Origin: Anas platyrhynchos
Taxonomy: Eukaryota > Chordata > Aves > Anseriformes > Anatidae
Direction of reading: 5' to 3'
DNA length: 64,000 nucleotides
Assembly: GCF_047663525.1 (NCBI RefSeq)
Contig: NC_092590.1
Coordinates: 18,970,001-19,034,000 of the forward strand
Every line of letters begins with the position of its first letter. Position 1 is the first letter of the stretch. Under the pieces are notes generated by a model that made no database searches, was not told the origin of the DNA, and saw only the letters and a list, made by a program, of their open reading frames with translations. The translations under genes and the position numbers were made by a program. Below are positions 1-12,500 of this stretch, in pieces.

Positions 1-403
1 AGTTATTTCTAGCAGCAGAAACTCCCTGATTTTTTAGCCTATCTTCCTTTCGAGCATGTATTTTATTTTCCTTTTTTGCTGTTTGACAGTTATTTTTCCT
101 CAGTGCTCAAGTTTGTAATCCTTTTTCTGTGCTGAACGTAGTCGTGCATTGCAGTTACATGTAAAGTCTTATTCTTTTTTTAGGAAAAAGAATCTCTTAT
201 TTTTAGGACTTCAGAATTTTGGACTTTGCGAAGGTTTTTAATCCAGGCTGTCCTGTTGGTCTTCCTAAAACACCAGCTGAATTGGAAAGGCACTTGAGCA
301 ACTTAAATCCAGCACAGCTGCCACATAAACAGCTCTTTTCAGAAACAGTCCCTGGCAAGGCAAGAAAGGAAATCCCTAACCTCCTTGTCCCTTTCCTCTG
401 TAG

Positions 404-500
404 GTCCACCTTCCATTCGCCGTAGTTGGCAGCACCGAAGAAGTGAAGATTGGCAATAAGATGGCCAAAGCCAGGCAGTACCCCTGGGGCGTTGTGCAGG
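404..500 (+). CDS. SEPT11: SEPT11 coding exon: end of GTPase domain
   Basis: Acceptor ctctgtag ends at 403. The exon reads [20 protein letters not shown] and continues to YPWGVVQ, ending with one base of the next Val codon before the donor gtatgt at 501. The remaining sequence from 1 to 403 is the preceding intron with no coding signal that I can support. Confidence 0.93.
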
Positions 501-3500
501 GTATGTTGCTGAAATCACAAATGAGTCTTTGTCGTCTTCTCTCTTTCTCATGAAAGGTGCAGTGATCTCTGAATGCCCCTTATCAAAATCTGCCTTGAGA
601 AAGCAAGGTCTTTCTCCGTGAAATCAGGGCTTTGCAACCTCACGCTAGTTTTGGAGGGGGTGAGTGGGGCTCAGCGTGGCCCCTTGCTTTGGGAAAGATC
701 AGGGTGGTGGAGCTCACTAGGAGCTGTTGAATCTCCAATTAAAAAATAATAACCCTTCTCTGTTCCATGTGCTTTTCTGCCAGCTGTTAAGTGTGAACAA
801 TGGGGAAAGCTGGGGCAGCCAACAGCTTTGGAGTTGACACAAAAGCCAGCATACACCCATGTAGCTGGGGGACTTTTCCGGGGAGGAGAGCAGGTGCCCT
901 GCCTTGCCAGCCTGAAGCGGGAGCAGAACTAATTCAACCCTGACTGCTTGGTGTGTCATTTCCTGCCATCCTAAAGTATGGACCTGTGGCTTGAGTATGC
1001 AATCCCCTCATAAAAGTCAACCAAAAGCACCTTTGGAGAGCAGAGTTTGGCTTGGGCTCTGTTTGCAGCCCAGGCTGTACCAAAGCTCCCAAAGAACAGG
1101 CTGGTCCTCGCTTTCCCAACCAGCAGTGGGAAGTAAAGCATTGAGACCGTGGTGGGCTGCTTGTGGTTTCAGCTGCACTGTTCAATTGGAGAACGTCCCA
1201 GCAAGCTGCGGGGGAGCATCCACAGGACAATTCTGCAAAACTCACCCAGTTTATCTCAGTAATACAATCTGGCCCTCAAGCAGCTTCAGACTTTCTGTCT
1301 GTGTCTGCCATGGGGTAATACCGGGGATAACTGCAGTTAGGAAAGAAGTTAATGTTTGCTAAGTCTTGTGCTCGACATGTATCCTGCTGGGTTCTGGCTG
1401 TTCCCAGGAACTAAGACCAGATAGTTGAAGAGATTTAGTTGGGTACTGGAGGGACTTTGAAGATCTGGCCCTGAATTGTCCCTTTCCTCTGAGACAGCTG
1501 CTCTGATCTGAGGGGGAGCAGCTGGAGTGCTCTGCTGGGTCCCCAGGGACATGCTGCAGAGCTATCTGCTAGCAGCAGAGCTGCCTGCTGCTTGCGGTTG
1601 TATCCTAAAAAGAGAATTTCCACCCCTTATTTTTAAGCACACCCAAACTGTGTGCAGCCTTCTGGCCACAGACCCCTCTGGGCTGAACAGCTTGCTCTCC
1701 CAGGAGCTGACCAGGGCACACCGAGCTGTGTTCTGCATAGAAATGGTTATGAAAGCACGATTACAGCATCTCTGCCAGGGTCTTCTCATATCCTTTGTTT
1801 TCACTGTGGCCACAATCAGAGTTTCTGCTGCCTGCCTGGGCCCCTGTTGGTGGCTTACATTTAGAATGGATTGGAGTGGGACGTGCAATCCCGTGTCCAA
1901 ATGGGTCGGCATCACCTTGCTGGTGCAGATGGGAAGCACGGGAATCTTGCAACTCCACTGAACGGCCTTGGGCTGATGCCTGTGTTTGGCGTGGGGTGCT
2001 TTCACCCCCAGTTCAGCAAGATGTTTTGGTGCAGCTTGTCCTGGAGCTGCACTTGCGAGCTTGAAAACCTCTCAGGCTTGCCAAACTGGGGCCTGTGTCC
2101 AGGGAAATGGGGGACCCTTCTTTGTTCTCTTTGTGGATGGTTTGTCTTGTTTGCAGTCGAAAATGAGAATCACTGTGACTTTGTGAAGCTGCGGGAGATG
2201 CTGATCCGAGTGAATATGGAGGACTTGAGGGAGCAGACGCACACCCGACACTACGAGCTGTACAGGCGCTGCAAGCTAGAGGAAATGGGATTCAAGGACA
2301 CGGATCCAGACAGCAAGCCTTTCAGGTAGGAGAAGACAACTTGGGCCTTGAACAGCCAGGGAGCTGGGAGGTCTTCAGGATGCCAGCATTTGCATGGACC
2401 ACAGAGGGAATAGCCATGGTCGCTTAAAGCAGCCGAGATCTGAAGTGTGGCTGGGCAGTAAGACTTTGTGCAGTGCAATTCTGCCCCCAGGGCTTTATGC
2501 TTTGTACAGGAAAAACACAGGAGAAGTTTGGCTGGTTAACACTCCAGCTTAAAAATGCCTGATCTTCAGGAATACAGCTCCTGTTGGAGTTGGAAAGCTG
2601 ATCATTGGAAAGCAAATTGCCCAGGAACTTCTGATGCTTTCTGCCCCTGGAACAGAGCAGGTTTTGCAATCATAAGGTGGTGTGTTAGTGCCCCCTTTCC
2701 TCCAACGTAGACTCAACTGTGTTTTGCTGCCAGCTCACTCTGCCAGGTACAACAGCTGGGTTTGTAAAAAGTGCTTCCAGTGCAGCTGTGTCCGTGCTGA
2801 GATGAAGCCGACTCATGCATGGAGGTTGGTCACCCACGGGGAGATCCTGAGATAAATGTTCTTGTTGGCTCTCCTAGGGTTTTCCACAGCTGGTGCAAGG
2901 TGCTGTGTGAAGACAGTGCAATGGTCTGATGCGTGAGGCTTGGCTTACTGCTAACTACAAAGTTTACGCTGCCTCTGACAGCTTTATTGGTCCAAAGCCC
3001 AAGTCATTAGCCAGGAACATCAGCTGTGTGGGAATTTGGGAGTGAATGTTTGTTTTCTTCCTCCGTTTCCTGTTTCTCCCCACCTTTTCCCTAATAATTG
3101 CCCCCCCCTGCTTTGGGAGCATCCCACGCTCCTCTCTGCCCCAGGGGAAAGGAGTCAGGATTACTCCAGCATCTTTGCACTGACGCTGGTTTATCTCTGT
3201 AGCACTCGTGCATGTCAGGAATGGACGTGCCAATCTTGAGATGGCAGACACACAGCTGGCTTGTGCAGATCACCACAGATGCAATTTATCTCAGATGTTC
3301 AATGGGGGAAAACCAGGTGGGCTCCAGAGCAGAAGGCTGAGCGGGGGGCCTCGTGCTCCTGTTTCTGGAAAACAGCGGACCGCAGAGAGCAGAGCGAGGC
3401 CTGTGCCACAACACAGAGTTTGCTTCAGTTCAGGGTTTGATTTGTGACTTGCTGAGGCTATGCAGCTGCATTTCTTTTGCAGTGGAGAAACTGTGCTGAG

Positions 3501-6500
3501 TTCTGTTACTGAGCCCAAGTGTGAAGCTTTATTGGATTTCCTTTCTGGAGAGCAATGGCTTAAGATGGGCTCAGCCCTTCCCTTCCAGGAATCTGAGGAA
3601 TTTCCATTGCTTCCTGTGCACGAGGCCTCTTTTGACCAAGCTATAAGTAGAAAGGAAATGAAAACGTACAGAATTTCTCCATCTGGTACGTGCTAGTTCA
3701 GAACAGTTCGCTCTGGCTGCCTCCTCCCTCCCTCTCTCCCATAAACAAACAGAACCCATGAACCCGAGCTGTTTGGCTGAGGCTGATGTATGTCTGAAAT
3801 GAGGGGAACAGGAGGTTTGGTTCTCTCTGTTCTTCCTGAGACCAGCAATCAAAGCCATGCTTTCCCTCCTGGTACTGGGAGACCACTGCTCTTCAGCCAG
3901 TTTGCACCAGGGAACCCTTCGTAACTCTCGGGGTGAGCTGGGCAAAAGACCCCAGCAAACTGTTGTGCACTTAAAAAGCAAATTCCCTTGTCATCTGTGT
4001 CTGTGAGAAGCTGTAGGGATCCCAGTAGCTTTGGACTGTTATTCCCTGGGGCTGGAAGTGTTTTTTCATATGCAGCCTGGAGTTGCCGGGCCAGTTTCTC
4101 TGTGAATTTAGCTTCTTTGGAAATCAGAGTCACTTCAGTAGAGATTTAGGTTTTCTGGCTTTAGGTAAGTGGCAAATGTTTGACTGAAGCTGGGATTAGC
4201 ATTGGAGATGGGAAAAATTAACCACAAGCCTCTGCCCTCGCTCCTGCAAGCCTTTTTCTGCTTGCCTGGCACTGCAGTGTTGGAAGTGAGCTTTGCAAGG
4301 AAAGGTTTTGCAGTGCAGGATACAACTCGCAGCGTGCAGCTTTCCCTTTCAGTCCGCAAGGCTCTGCTGCTCCCTAGGATGGGATGTCACTAACTGCAGA
4401 TTGCATTTCTGGGCACTGAGCAGCAGAGACTAATCCGCGCAGAGAGTTTTCCTAGGCTCCAGCCAGTTTCTTCAGAAGGGTTTATAAATGTGGGTTTCAA
4501 CGTCCACAGCCAGAGGGTTAAGTCCAAGACTGAATTTTAGGGAGGCTTTGATTCGAGTGGCCCAATCTCCATCCACTGTGACTGGAGCGGGTCTTAACTG
4601 AGTTCAGAGTCCGAAGACGCCTCTCGCTCTGTTCTCACATGAAAAGATTTCTGCGATTTGTAGAATGAGCCTTTTTGGTTTGTTGTCCAGGAAGCTGCTG
4701 TGGTCAGCTGGAATCGTGGGGTTGCTCCACAGTGCCGGGTGCTGTGTAATGTAAGAGCAGCTCAGGCGGCTCCTCGGTGGAGTACCTTAAGAGGAAATCC
4801 AAGTGCCCATCAGTTAGCAGCGTTAGCCCAGGTCTTGAGTCTGTGTGTCCAGTTTTGTTCCCCAGTTCAAATAAAAAAAATATAGGCACAGACTAGGAAC
4901 GACAAAACCTTGATTTTAATGGGATTAACATGTCCCACTGGCCCAGTGGTTAACGTGTTCCTTAGGTGCACGCGTGCAGCGCGTCTCTCTGATAGCAGTG
5001 GCATTTTCTTTTAAAAAATGCAGTTTCAGAGAAGCTTCTTGGGGAAACAGTTATCATTCCCACACTATCGTAACAGCTGAAATACCCAAATCCATGTAAG
5101 GAATAAAACAAAAAGGAATTTGGCATCCAGATTTCCTGCGAGGCCCTGAAAATCTCAGAGGTGCATGTACAACGTGTTTGTGTCCCAAATATTTGCTGTG
5201 ATATCTCAGTGCTGGGGAAATAAAGGAATGTGAAGAAGTAGAGGGGGGAATAAAGGAATGAAAGAATCGGGTGGTGTGGTTATTCGGAGAGGGAATTCTG
5301 GCAGTCATTTGCAAAGACTGTCTCCCTTGAGAGCTAAAGGAGAAAGAGAGGTCTCCCAAGGTGGCTTTATCTTAATAAAGCTCCCGGTCTGAATCCATTA
5401 GCAGTGAATAGTGAAAGTTAATTTTGCTTTGTGTCAACACCATGCTTAATGAACTGCATACAGCCAGATTTTGCTCTTTGCTATGCCTGTCTCTGCTCGG
5501 CAAACCTTGCACGTCAAATGAAGAGATTCAGGACAAACAGCGTGGAGAAGCAAGAAGGTGTGAATCAAGCAGGTAACAAGCTGTGCTAGCACCAGAGGTT
5601 CTTTATGCAGTGGCTGTATATTTTGGAGGACAGGGATCCTGCCTGCTGAGTGATTTACAGGATCCTGAACAGTGTGCTCAGTTTTGCTTGCCGGTTTGTA
5701 CCCCCGCTGCCACCCCTGTTGCTGCCATCTAAAAAAATAGGACAGGTTTCTGGGGAGGGGTTCACGCCTTGCTTGCACGGCAGGGACCTCTGGTGACGTT
5801 TTGTGAAAGGACGATGCGGTAAGATCACCAAAGGCTGGAAACTCATGACTCTGCATGAAACATAGCTCTGACTCTTTGTTTTTTTTTCTGTGTTTTGACA
5901 GTCTCCAAGAGACTTACGAAGCAAAGAGGAACGAGTTCCTGGGTGAACTCCAGAAGAAGGAGGATGAAATGAGGCAGATGTTTGTCATGAGAGTGAAGGA
6001 AAAGGAAGCAGAATTGAAAGAAGCTGAGAAAGATGTGAGTATCTTGTAACTCAGAGGGCTGTGTGTGAGAGTGTGAGCTGGGATTTTTCCAAGAGAGCCC
6101 TGAGGATGTGGGCACCTGGATTCCAACATCAAGCCTGAATGAAAAAGGGCTTGCCAGGCATAAACAGTTTGAGGGAGCAGATACAGACTTGGTTCCTAGT
6201 CCTGCCATGGGCTTGTGCTGTGACCTCATCGCACAAGTACTGTGCCCATAAAATGGGGCAGGAGCATTCCCTGGTTTTGAGCATCTGAAGGAGGATATGT
6301 ACCTTAAAGCCTGTGGGAGGTGCTGCAGTGATAGAAACAACTGCTGCGGCTGTGATTCCACAGAAATGCCAGCCTTGCTGCGACATAGTTCTCACTGCTC
6401 CCTCATCTCTTCATTCCCACCCAAAGGAGAGAATGTTTGCTTCCTGAAGTAACATTGATTTACAGATCTTCAGTTGTGCTGCAACCAGTGCTGCCCGCTA

Positions 6501-9500
6501 GCAGCCACTCCATCTAGAGACTTGCAGCATGTAGGCGAAGACTCCCCGGAGGGCAGTAAGTCCAGCTCAGCACAGTCCTGCAGGGATGTGACAGAGCTCT
6601 CTGAGAGCTGCTCTACTCTGCTCTGATTTCCTCAGTGTGTATGAGCTGATGCTGTGGGCCAGGGAAGACACTGACATCTTGCTGGGGGAGGCAACTGTTT
6701 CTTGGGCCTCACGGAGGGACAGAGAAGTGCTCCAGTAAAAAGCATCACCTTGACTGGCTGTATTTTTTTGGCATTGTATAAGCATGAGAGAGTCCAGTAG
6801 GAACATGGGGCTTGGAAACAGAGGGAGACCTGTTGTATTCCTATGGCAATTTAACTCTGTGCTTGTGTCCATTGCAGGGCTTTTTTCATGAGGGTACATT
6901 TTTCTTGGGGGACAGGTCAGTGACTTATCAGCTCAGTCAGGCCCCAGTGCTAGTGGGACCACTTCAGGCATTGTTCCTGTTATTGGGGTAAAGCATTCTT
7001 CCCTTCCCGTCTAATTCTTATTTTCTCTGCCCTGGCAGCTCCATGAAAAGTTTGACCATCTAAAGAGGACTCACCAAGAAGAGAAGAAAAAGGTGGAAGA
7101 CAAAAAGAAGGAGCTTGAGGAAGAGCTGAACAACTTCCAAAAGAAGAAGGCAGCAGCTCAGCTATTACAGTCACAGGCTCAGCAGGCAGGTTCTCAACAA
7201 ACCAAGAAAGACAAGGACAAGAAAAAGTAAGCGGATGTCACCCACATCCTTTGTAGGGCTTATTACAGTTTGGGGGGTTGTTTTTGTTTTTTTGCTGCAT
7301 GTCTGTATTTGCTTTTCCCCATTACCAGACTGGAAACTGGGCTTTTATCAGCCTGATCAAATAAAATATTTTTTTTCTAAAGGGTGGGCCAGGGACATGA
7401 TCTTAATTTTTTTCCAGAAGAGTACCTTCAAATTTTGTCGAAGTCTGACTGAAGTCTGACTGGTATGGGAGAGCAATCAGATGGTGGAGGTTTGACCCGT
7501 GATCTGTCCAGCATCTTCTGGAATAGCTCTGGGTTGTTCTGAATGCAGATTTATCTGCCTGAGCCAAAATTAAAAAGGGGTCTTAACCCATTCCTCCTCT
7601 CACCCGACAGTAGTCCCCAGTTCCCATTCTTTAAGGTTATAGTTGTAAGTAGAAGTAGATCAGAAACCAAAACCGCCATGTTATTTTGACATGGAAATCT
7701 TAGTGCCAAAAGTGAATACTTGGGAGCTTGCTTTAAAGATGAGAAGTTTTCTTTGTTTTTTAAAAAAACAAGCAACTACTATGGTACCGTAATTGCAGGT
7801 AAATGGCATTTGTATTTGTATCGAGTTGACGTTATAAGCTAAGAAACCCCCCGTACCTTTTAGTAAAGACAATAGCACTGTTTTCTACTATTTTATATTT
7901 GTATACTAGGATTATAATCCCCTACCCTCTGATACTTTGAGGTTTCTGCAACTTCAGTAGAAACCAAGCGTATCTGTGGACAGTCCCTCCTGTGGTCAGC
8001 ACTGGGAGGCAGGATTTTCAGATGTGCTCAGTGTGGACCTAACTCTGCTTCTGTTGAAACTGGAGGAACATTGCCATTGGTTTGGGCTCAGAGTTAAGTC
8101 CCCGCAGAGCTTTGCTGAAAATCTCCCGATTGACCCAAACTGGTGTAATCTCTTTCTTGCAGCCTGTACTTGGAGATGGCTATGTTTAGTTTGCTTATTA
8201 GTGCAAAAGTCTCATATTTATTACATGATACTGGCTACTTCACCATCCTTTAAAAAGCAGAATGCAACATCCACTTGGATGTGGTATGTATGGTGAAGCC
8301 AGATAAGCATTGCAGAGGTGAAGTAGACTGCACAGCTTGTTTGTATAGCGAAGCAAAACAGGTTATTGTACAGAGGCTGTTTTGGAGCCTCCTGTTGTAA
8401 ATTCCATCCAGTTTTTCCATACCCAATAAGGGGATACTTGTGCAAGTCTTTTCTGGGTTATTTGTGATAACGGCGCTAGTTGATAACTGCAATCAGGAGA
8501 GCTGTAAAGATGCTAATACAGCCAGTCTCACTGGGAAATGCTTCTTTCTTCAATCCACACACAAAAATGACAGTTCCACGCTTCTCTTAAGAGCCGATAC
8601 CAAGTGTGTTTGAGTCAACGCTGGCAGAGTAACCTTCTCGAGTAACACTAAGCTGTAACCATTGAAAGAACCAAAACGCTGGCAGGAATGTGATACAGAC
8701 ACTTCTGTCTCCCTTGCTAACCTGAGGACTTCAGCCAGGCCTGACCTGTCTCACGGGGTGTGCCTATGAGGCTCTGCTGCATTGCATATATACCAGTATA
8801 CTTTTATAGCTGGGGAAGTTCTGCAGATGCTTACTGTACATCCCCTATCTCTACTACTGGGTCGGTGGCCATCATTCATCGCTTCTGCCCCTGCCTTCTT
8901 CTGCAGAGGGAGGGGTGGGCCTGGGGCTTGTTCCTCAGCTGATGTAAATTGATGTAGCTCCTATGGAGCCGTGCTGCTTTATGCGAACTGAGAACTTGGC
9001 CTTCGGCTCCCACTGAGATACGTGGAGCGATTGTGTGCTGCATGCTCTGCTTGGGTAACGAAATCATTACAGACCGGCCAGTGGTGTGCCGAACTGTGGA
9101 AATAAGTGTCTGGCAGCTGTTGTCCCAGCATGCTGACACACCGTTCCGTGACGGTGCCTGTGAGTCGGATAGGTTGAAATGCTGTCTTCTCTCACCTGAG
9201 AATTCAGACGTGGTGGCCCGTTTCCTAAACACAACAGAAAATTTTCAAGACCCATTTTCTTATCTCAAGCAGAGTCAGTAGTTAAATATTTTTTAAGAAC
9301 ATTGCAATCAATTTTTTTGCACCTCTGAGATACGAGAGTAGTATGAAATGGTTGGGGAAGTTTTGTAACTTCTGGTAGCCACGGTTAGCTGCTGTTTGCT
9401 TCTGTGAAGTTGGGTGGTACAAGCACAATGTTGTGGGTGTGATTCATTGACGTTTCTAGCGGCTGTGACAACGCAGTTTCTGCTTTGCTGACGCATTTAC

Positions 9501-12500
9501 AGAAGTCCAGTCATGAGGAACATGCACGTCCGTAAGCAGCATGCCCTTGCAGTGTCGCTCCACAGCAGGTGCAGCAACTGCTTCAATGGTTCTGTAGTGT
9601 CTGAGTTACTAACGGCAGCTCTAAAGGGAAATGCTGATGCTTCTGCCTTGTAGCACATCCTGGTTTTTCTGAGGCTTCTGTGTGCATCAGCTCAGGCAGC
9701 AGAGGAACTGCAGGCCCAGGGCAGAAGCTCGGAGTGCATTTCTTTTCTTTACCTGGCCAGACGGGGAATCTCCAGAGCAGCAGCCAGGCAGGGGCACGCA
9801 GGTGGGCACGCAGGCACTGATGAGCTCGGTCCATGCTAGAGGACTGCTGACCTGCTGTTGACACCTGCTTATAGAGAGCCCACACGGGTGTGGGTTTACC
9901 ACTGTGCTGTCATCCTCAGTGTGCTTTGATCTTTTCCATACCAATGCAGGGAGCTCAAGCGTGTCCTGGAGGGCACCTCCAAGTCTACCAAACACCTATG
10001 TTAGCTATGCATAGATGTGCTACTTGTAAACCCGTAGAGGATAAACAGCAATAGTTGTGGTAGGTGTTTTCCTATGCTACTGCTCTCCAGGCTTTACGTA
10101 CTCCCAGCTGCAAGGTCACTTGAACCTATTTACAATCCTTCTCAACAATATTCTGCTTTTAACACTTTTCCTACTATGTTCCACCCCTTTTGCTCAAGAA
10201 TGGGCTAGCAGTGTGGGGCAGGGTAACTTACAGAGTCATGTAATAACATAAAGGAAAAGGAATTAACATATAAACGTACGGTGTTCTCAGTGAGATGCAC
10301 CACACATCCTGTCAGAGACTTAGCCAGGCATCACCAACAGATGGTTTCTCTGGATGCAGTAAGTCCTGGAGCTGTTGAATGTCATCCTGCACACTAGCTG
10401 GCTATGTTGAAGTAGCACATGCCTTCAGCCTTATGACAGCTGTAATGACGTTGAAGAAGGAGGTAGTACATCACCAGTTGATTCTGTGAGGTTCCTTAGC
10501 ATGCAGCAGATGCTTCCAATTTTAAGGCAATTGACTTGTCCATTTTAAACCTTGTGCGGGGGCACATGCCAGGCTCTCTATTCACTACTTGGAAAGAATA
10601 ACAATGAGGAATTGGTTACAGTAAAGGCCAACCCAACCCAAATATTTACCTATTGATCTTGGGGAAATATATCCAGGGTAGGTGCTTGTAGTACAAGTCG
10701 ATAAAGCATGCTGAGCCAAACCATGACAGGAAAGGAAAATAGGGGTGTCATCTCCTTCCAGTAATGCATTTACGGTTGCTCCAGCTTCTTCAGCCAATGT
10801 TCCTCTAGCCTTGGTGGCTTTAGATGCTGTAACTGCCCACACAGATTGAAGAGCTATGGCTTCTACTTTTTCAGATTGAACTTCAGTTCAATGTTTTTTT
10901 GCAACACCAATGACAGTGTTTCATTGCTGTCTACCCTAGATAAGGCACAGGTATATGTCATATGTACCTGAAATATAAGAACTCAAGAATCTGATATAAA
11001 CAGAGGATGTAGAAAAAGGGGAGAATTTGGAGTACTGAACCATACTGCATACTCAGGGTTTATTATATGAGTCTTTATGTGTAGACTAACAGGATGCGGT
11101 CCTGCTAAACAATCATAGAGTCATTCAGGTTGGAAAAGACCTCTAAGATCATCTAGTTCAATATTTAACCTAGTATTAAAGACCACCACTAAACCATGCT
11201 ACCAAACACCTACATCTACATCTGTACATCTACATCTACACATTTCTTGAAGCCCTCCAGGGATGGTGACTCAACCACTTCTCTGGGCAGCCTGTTCCAG
11301 TGCCGCACAACCCTTTCAGTAAAGAAATTTCTCCTAATATCCAACCTAAACCTCTCCTGGTGCAACTTGAGGCCATTTCCCCGTGTCTTATCACTTGGCT
11401 CTTGGGAGAAGAGACAGATCCCGACCGTGCTACAGCCTCCCTTAAGGTAATTTTACAAAACAGTGAGGTCTCCCCTGAGCTGCCTTTTCTCCAAGCTAAA
11501 CAATCCCAGCTCCCTTGGCCGCTCCTCATAAGACTTGTTCTCTAGACCCTTTGCCAGCTTCATTGTCCTTCTTTGGACACAAGATTTGGACAATCTGTCA
11601 GTGTAAACAATTTGTGCTTGAGGTGTTGTAATAGGATCATAGAACAAACAACTCTTTTCTTGGTCAGTTGCTGCAGAGGGCGCATTAATACTGCAAGACG
11701 TAGAATAAAAATTCTCTGCCGTAAAAGTCCCAGAGAAGTCTGCAGTTGTTTTGCTGTGGTTGGTACAGGAAATTGCTGGACTATTTGCTGTACCTTGTTT
11801 GGTAGTTCTCTAATCTGTCCGTGCCAAACTGGTCCCCAAAATTGCACCATAGTTCTAGGGTCCTCTATTCTTCTCTTTGGATTCATTGCCCAGCCTTGGT
11901 CCTGTAAGTGCACTTTCAGGGATTCAGCAGCTGTTTTGGCTTCTGGTTGTGACTCTGCCACGATCAATAGATCATTAATGTAACGGTAAACAGTGTTGGT
12001 ACCCAGCCATAGTGGTACGGCAGCTACTGTCCTTTAGTAGCAAGTGGCGGGTCTGTGTTTATACCCCTGAGGCAGGATTTAGGAAGTCTATTGGTTTTGT
12101 TGCCAGGTGAAGGCAAACGTCTTGGCTGTTTGAAGCAATGGCTATTGAAAAGAAAGCATCAGCAGCATCGATCACCGCCTTGCAGGGTTGTGAATTTTTG
12201 CTATTTCTACGATAGTAACCACATCTGGATTTGTAACTGCACATAGAGGGGTGGCTTTATTCAATTCTCTGTAACCTACAGGCACTCCCCAAGTGCCATC
12301 TGATTTTTCAAATGGGCCATGTAGGAATATTAATAGCAGGCATGGTTTCTTTAATGATTTCCACTTGTTGAAGTGCCCCTGAATGGTTTCTCACCCTCCC
12401 CATCAATACCCAAAATGCATTATTTAATTGGGGCAATTGGCAGCGTTGTTGCAAATGGGTCTCGTCCTGTTGTTAAATTAGGTCAGAGAGACAGGGTGGG

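Noticed and set aside
219..425. Plus-strand frame overlapping the first SEPT11 exon
   Set aside because: Different frame from the septin sequence and crosses the intron border.
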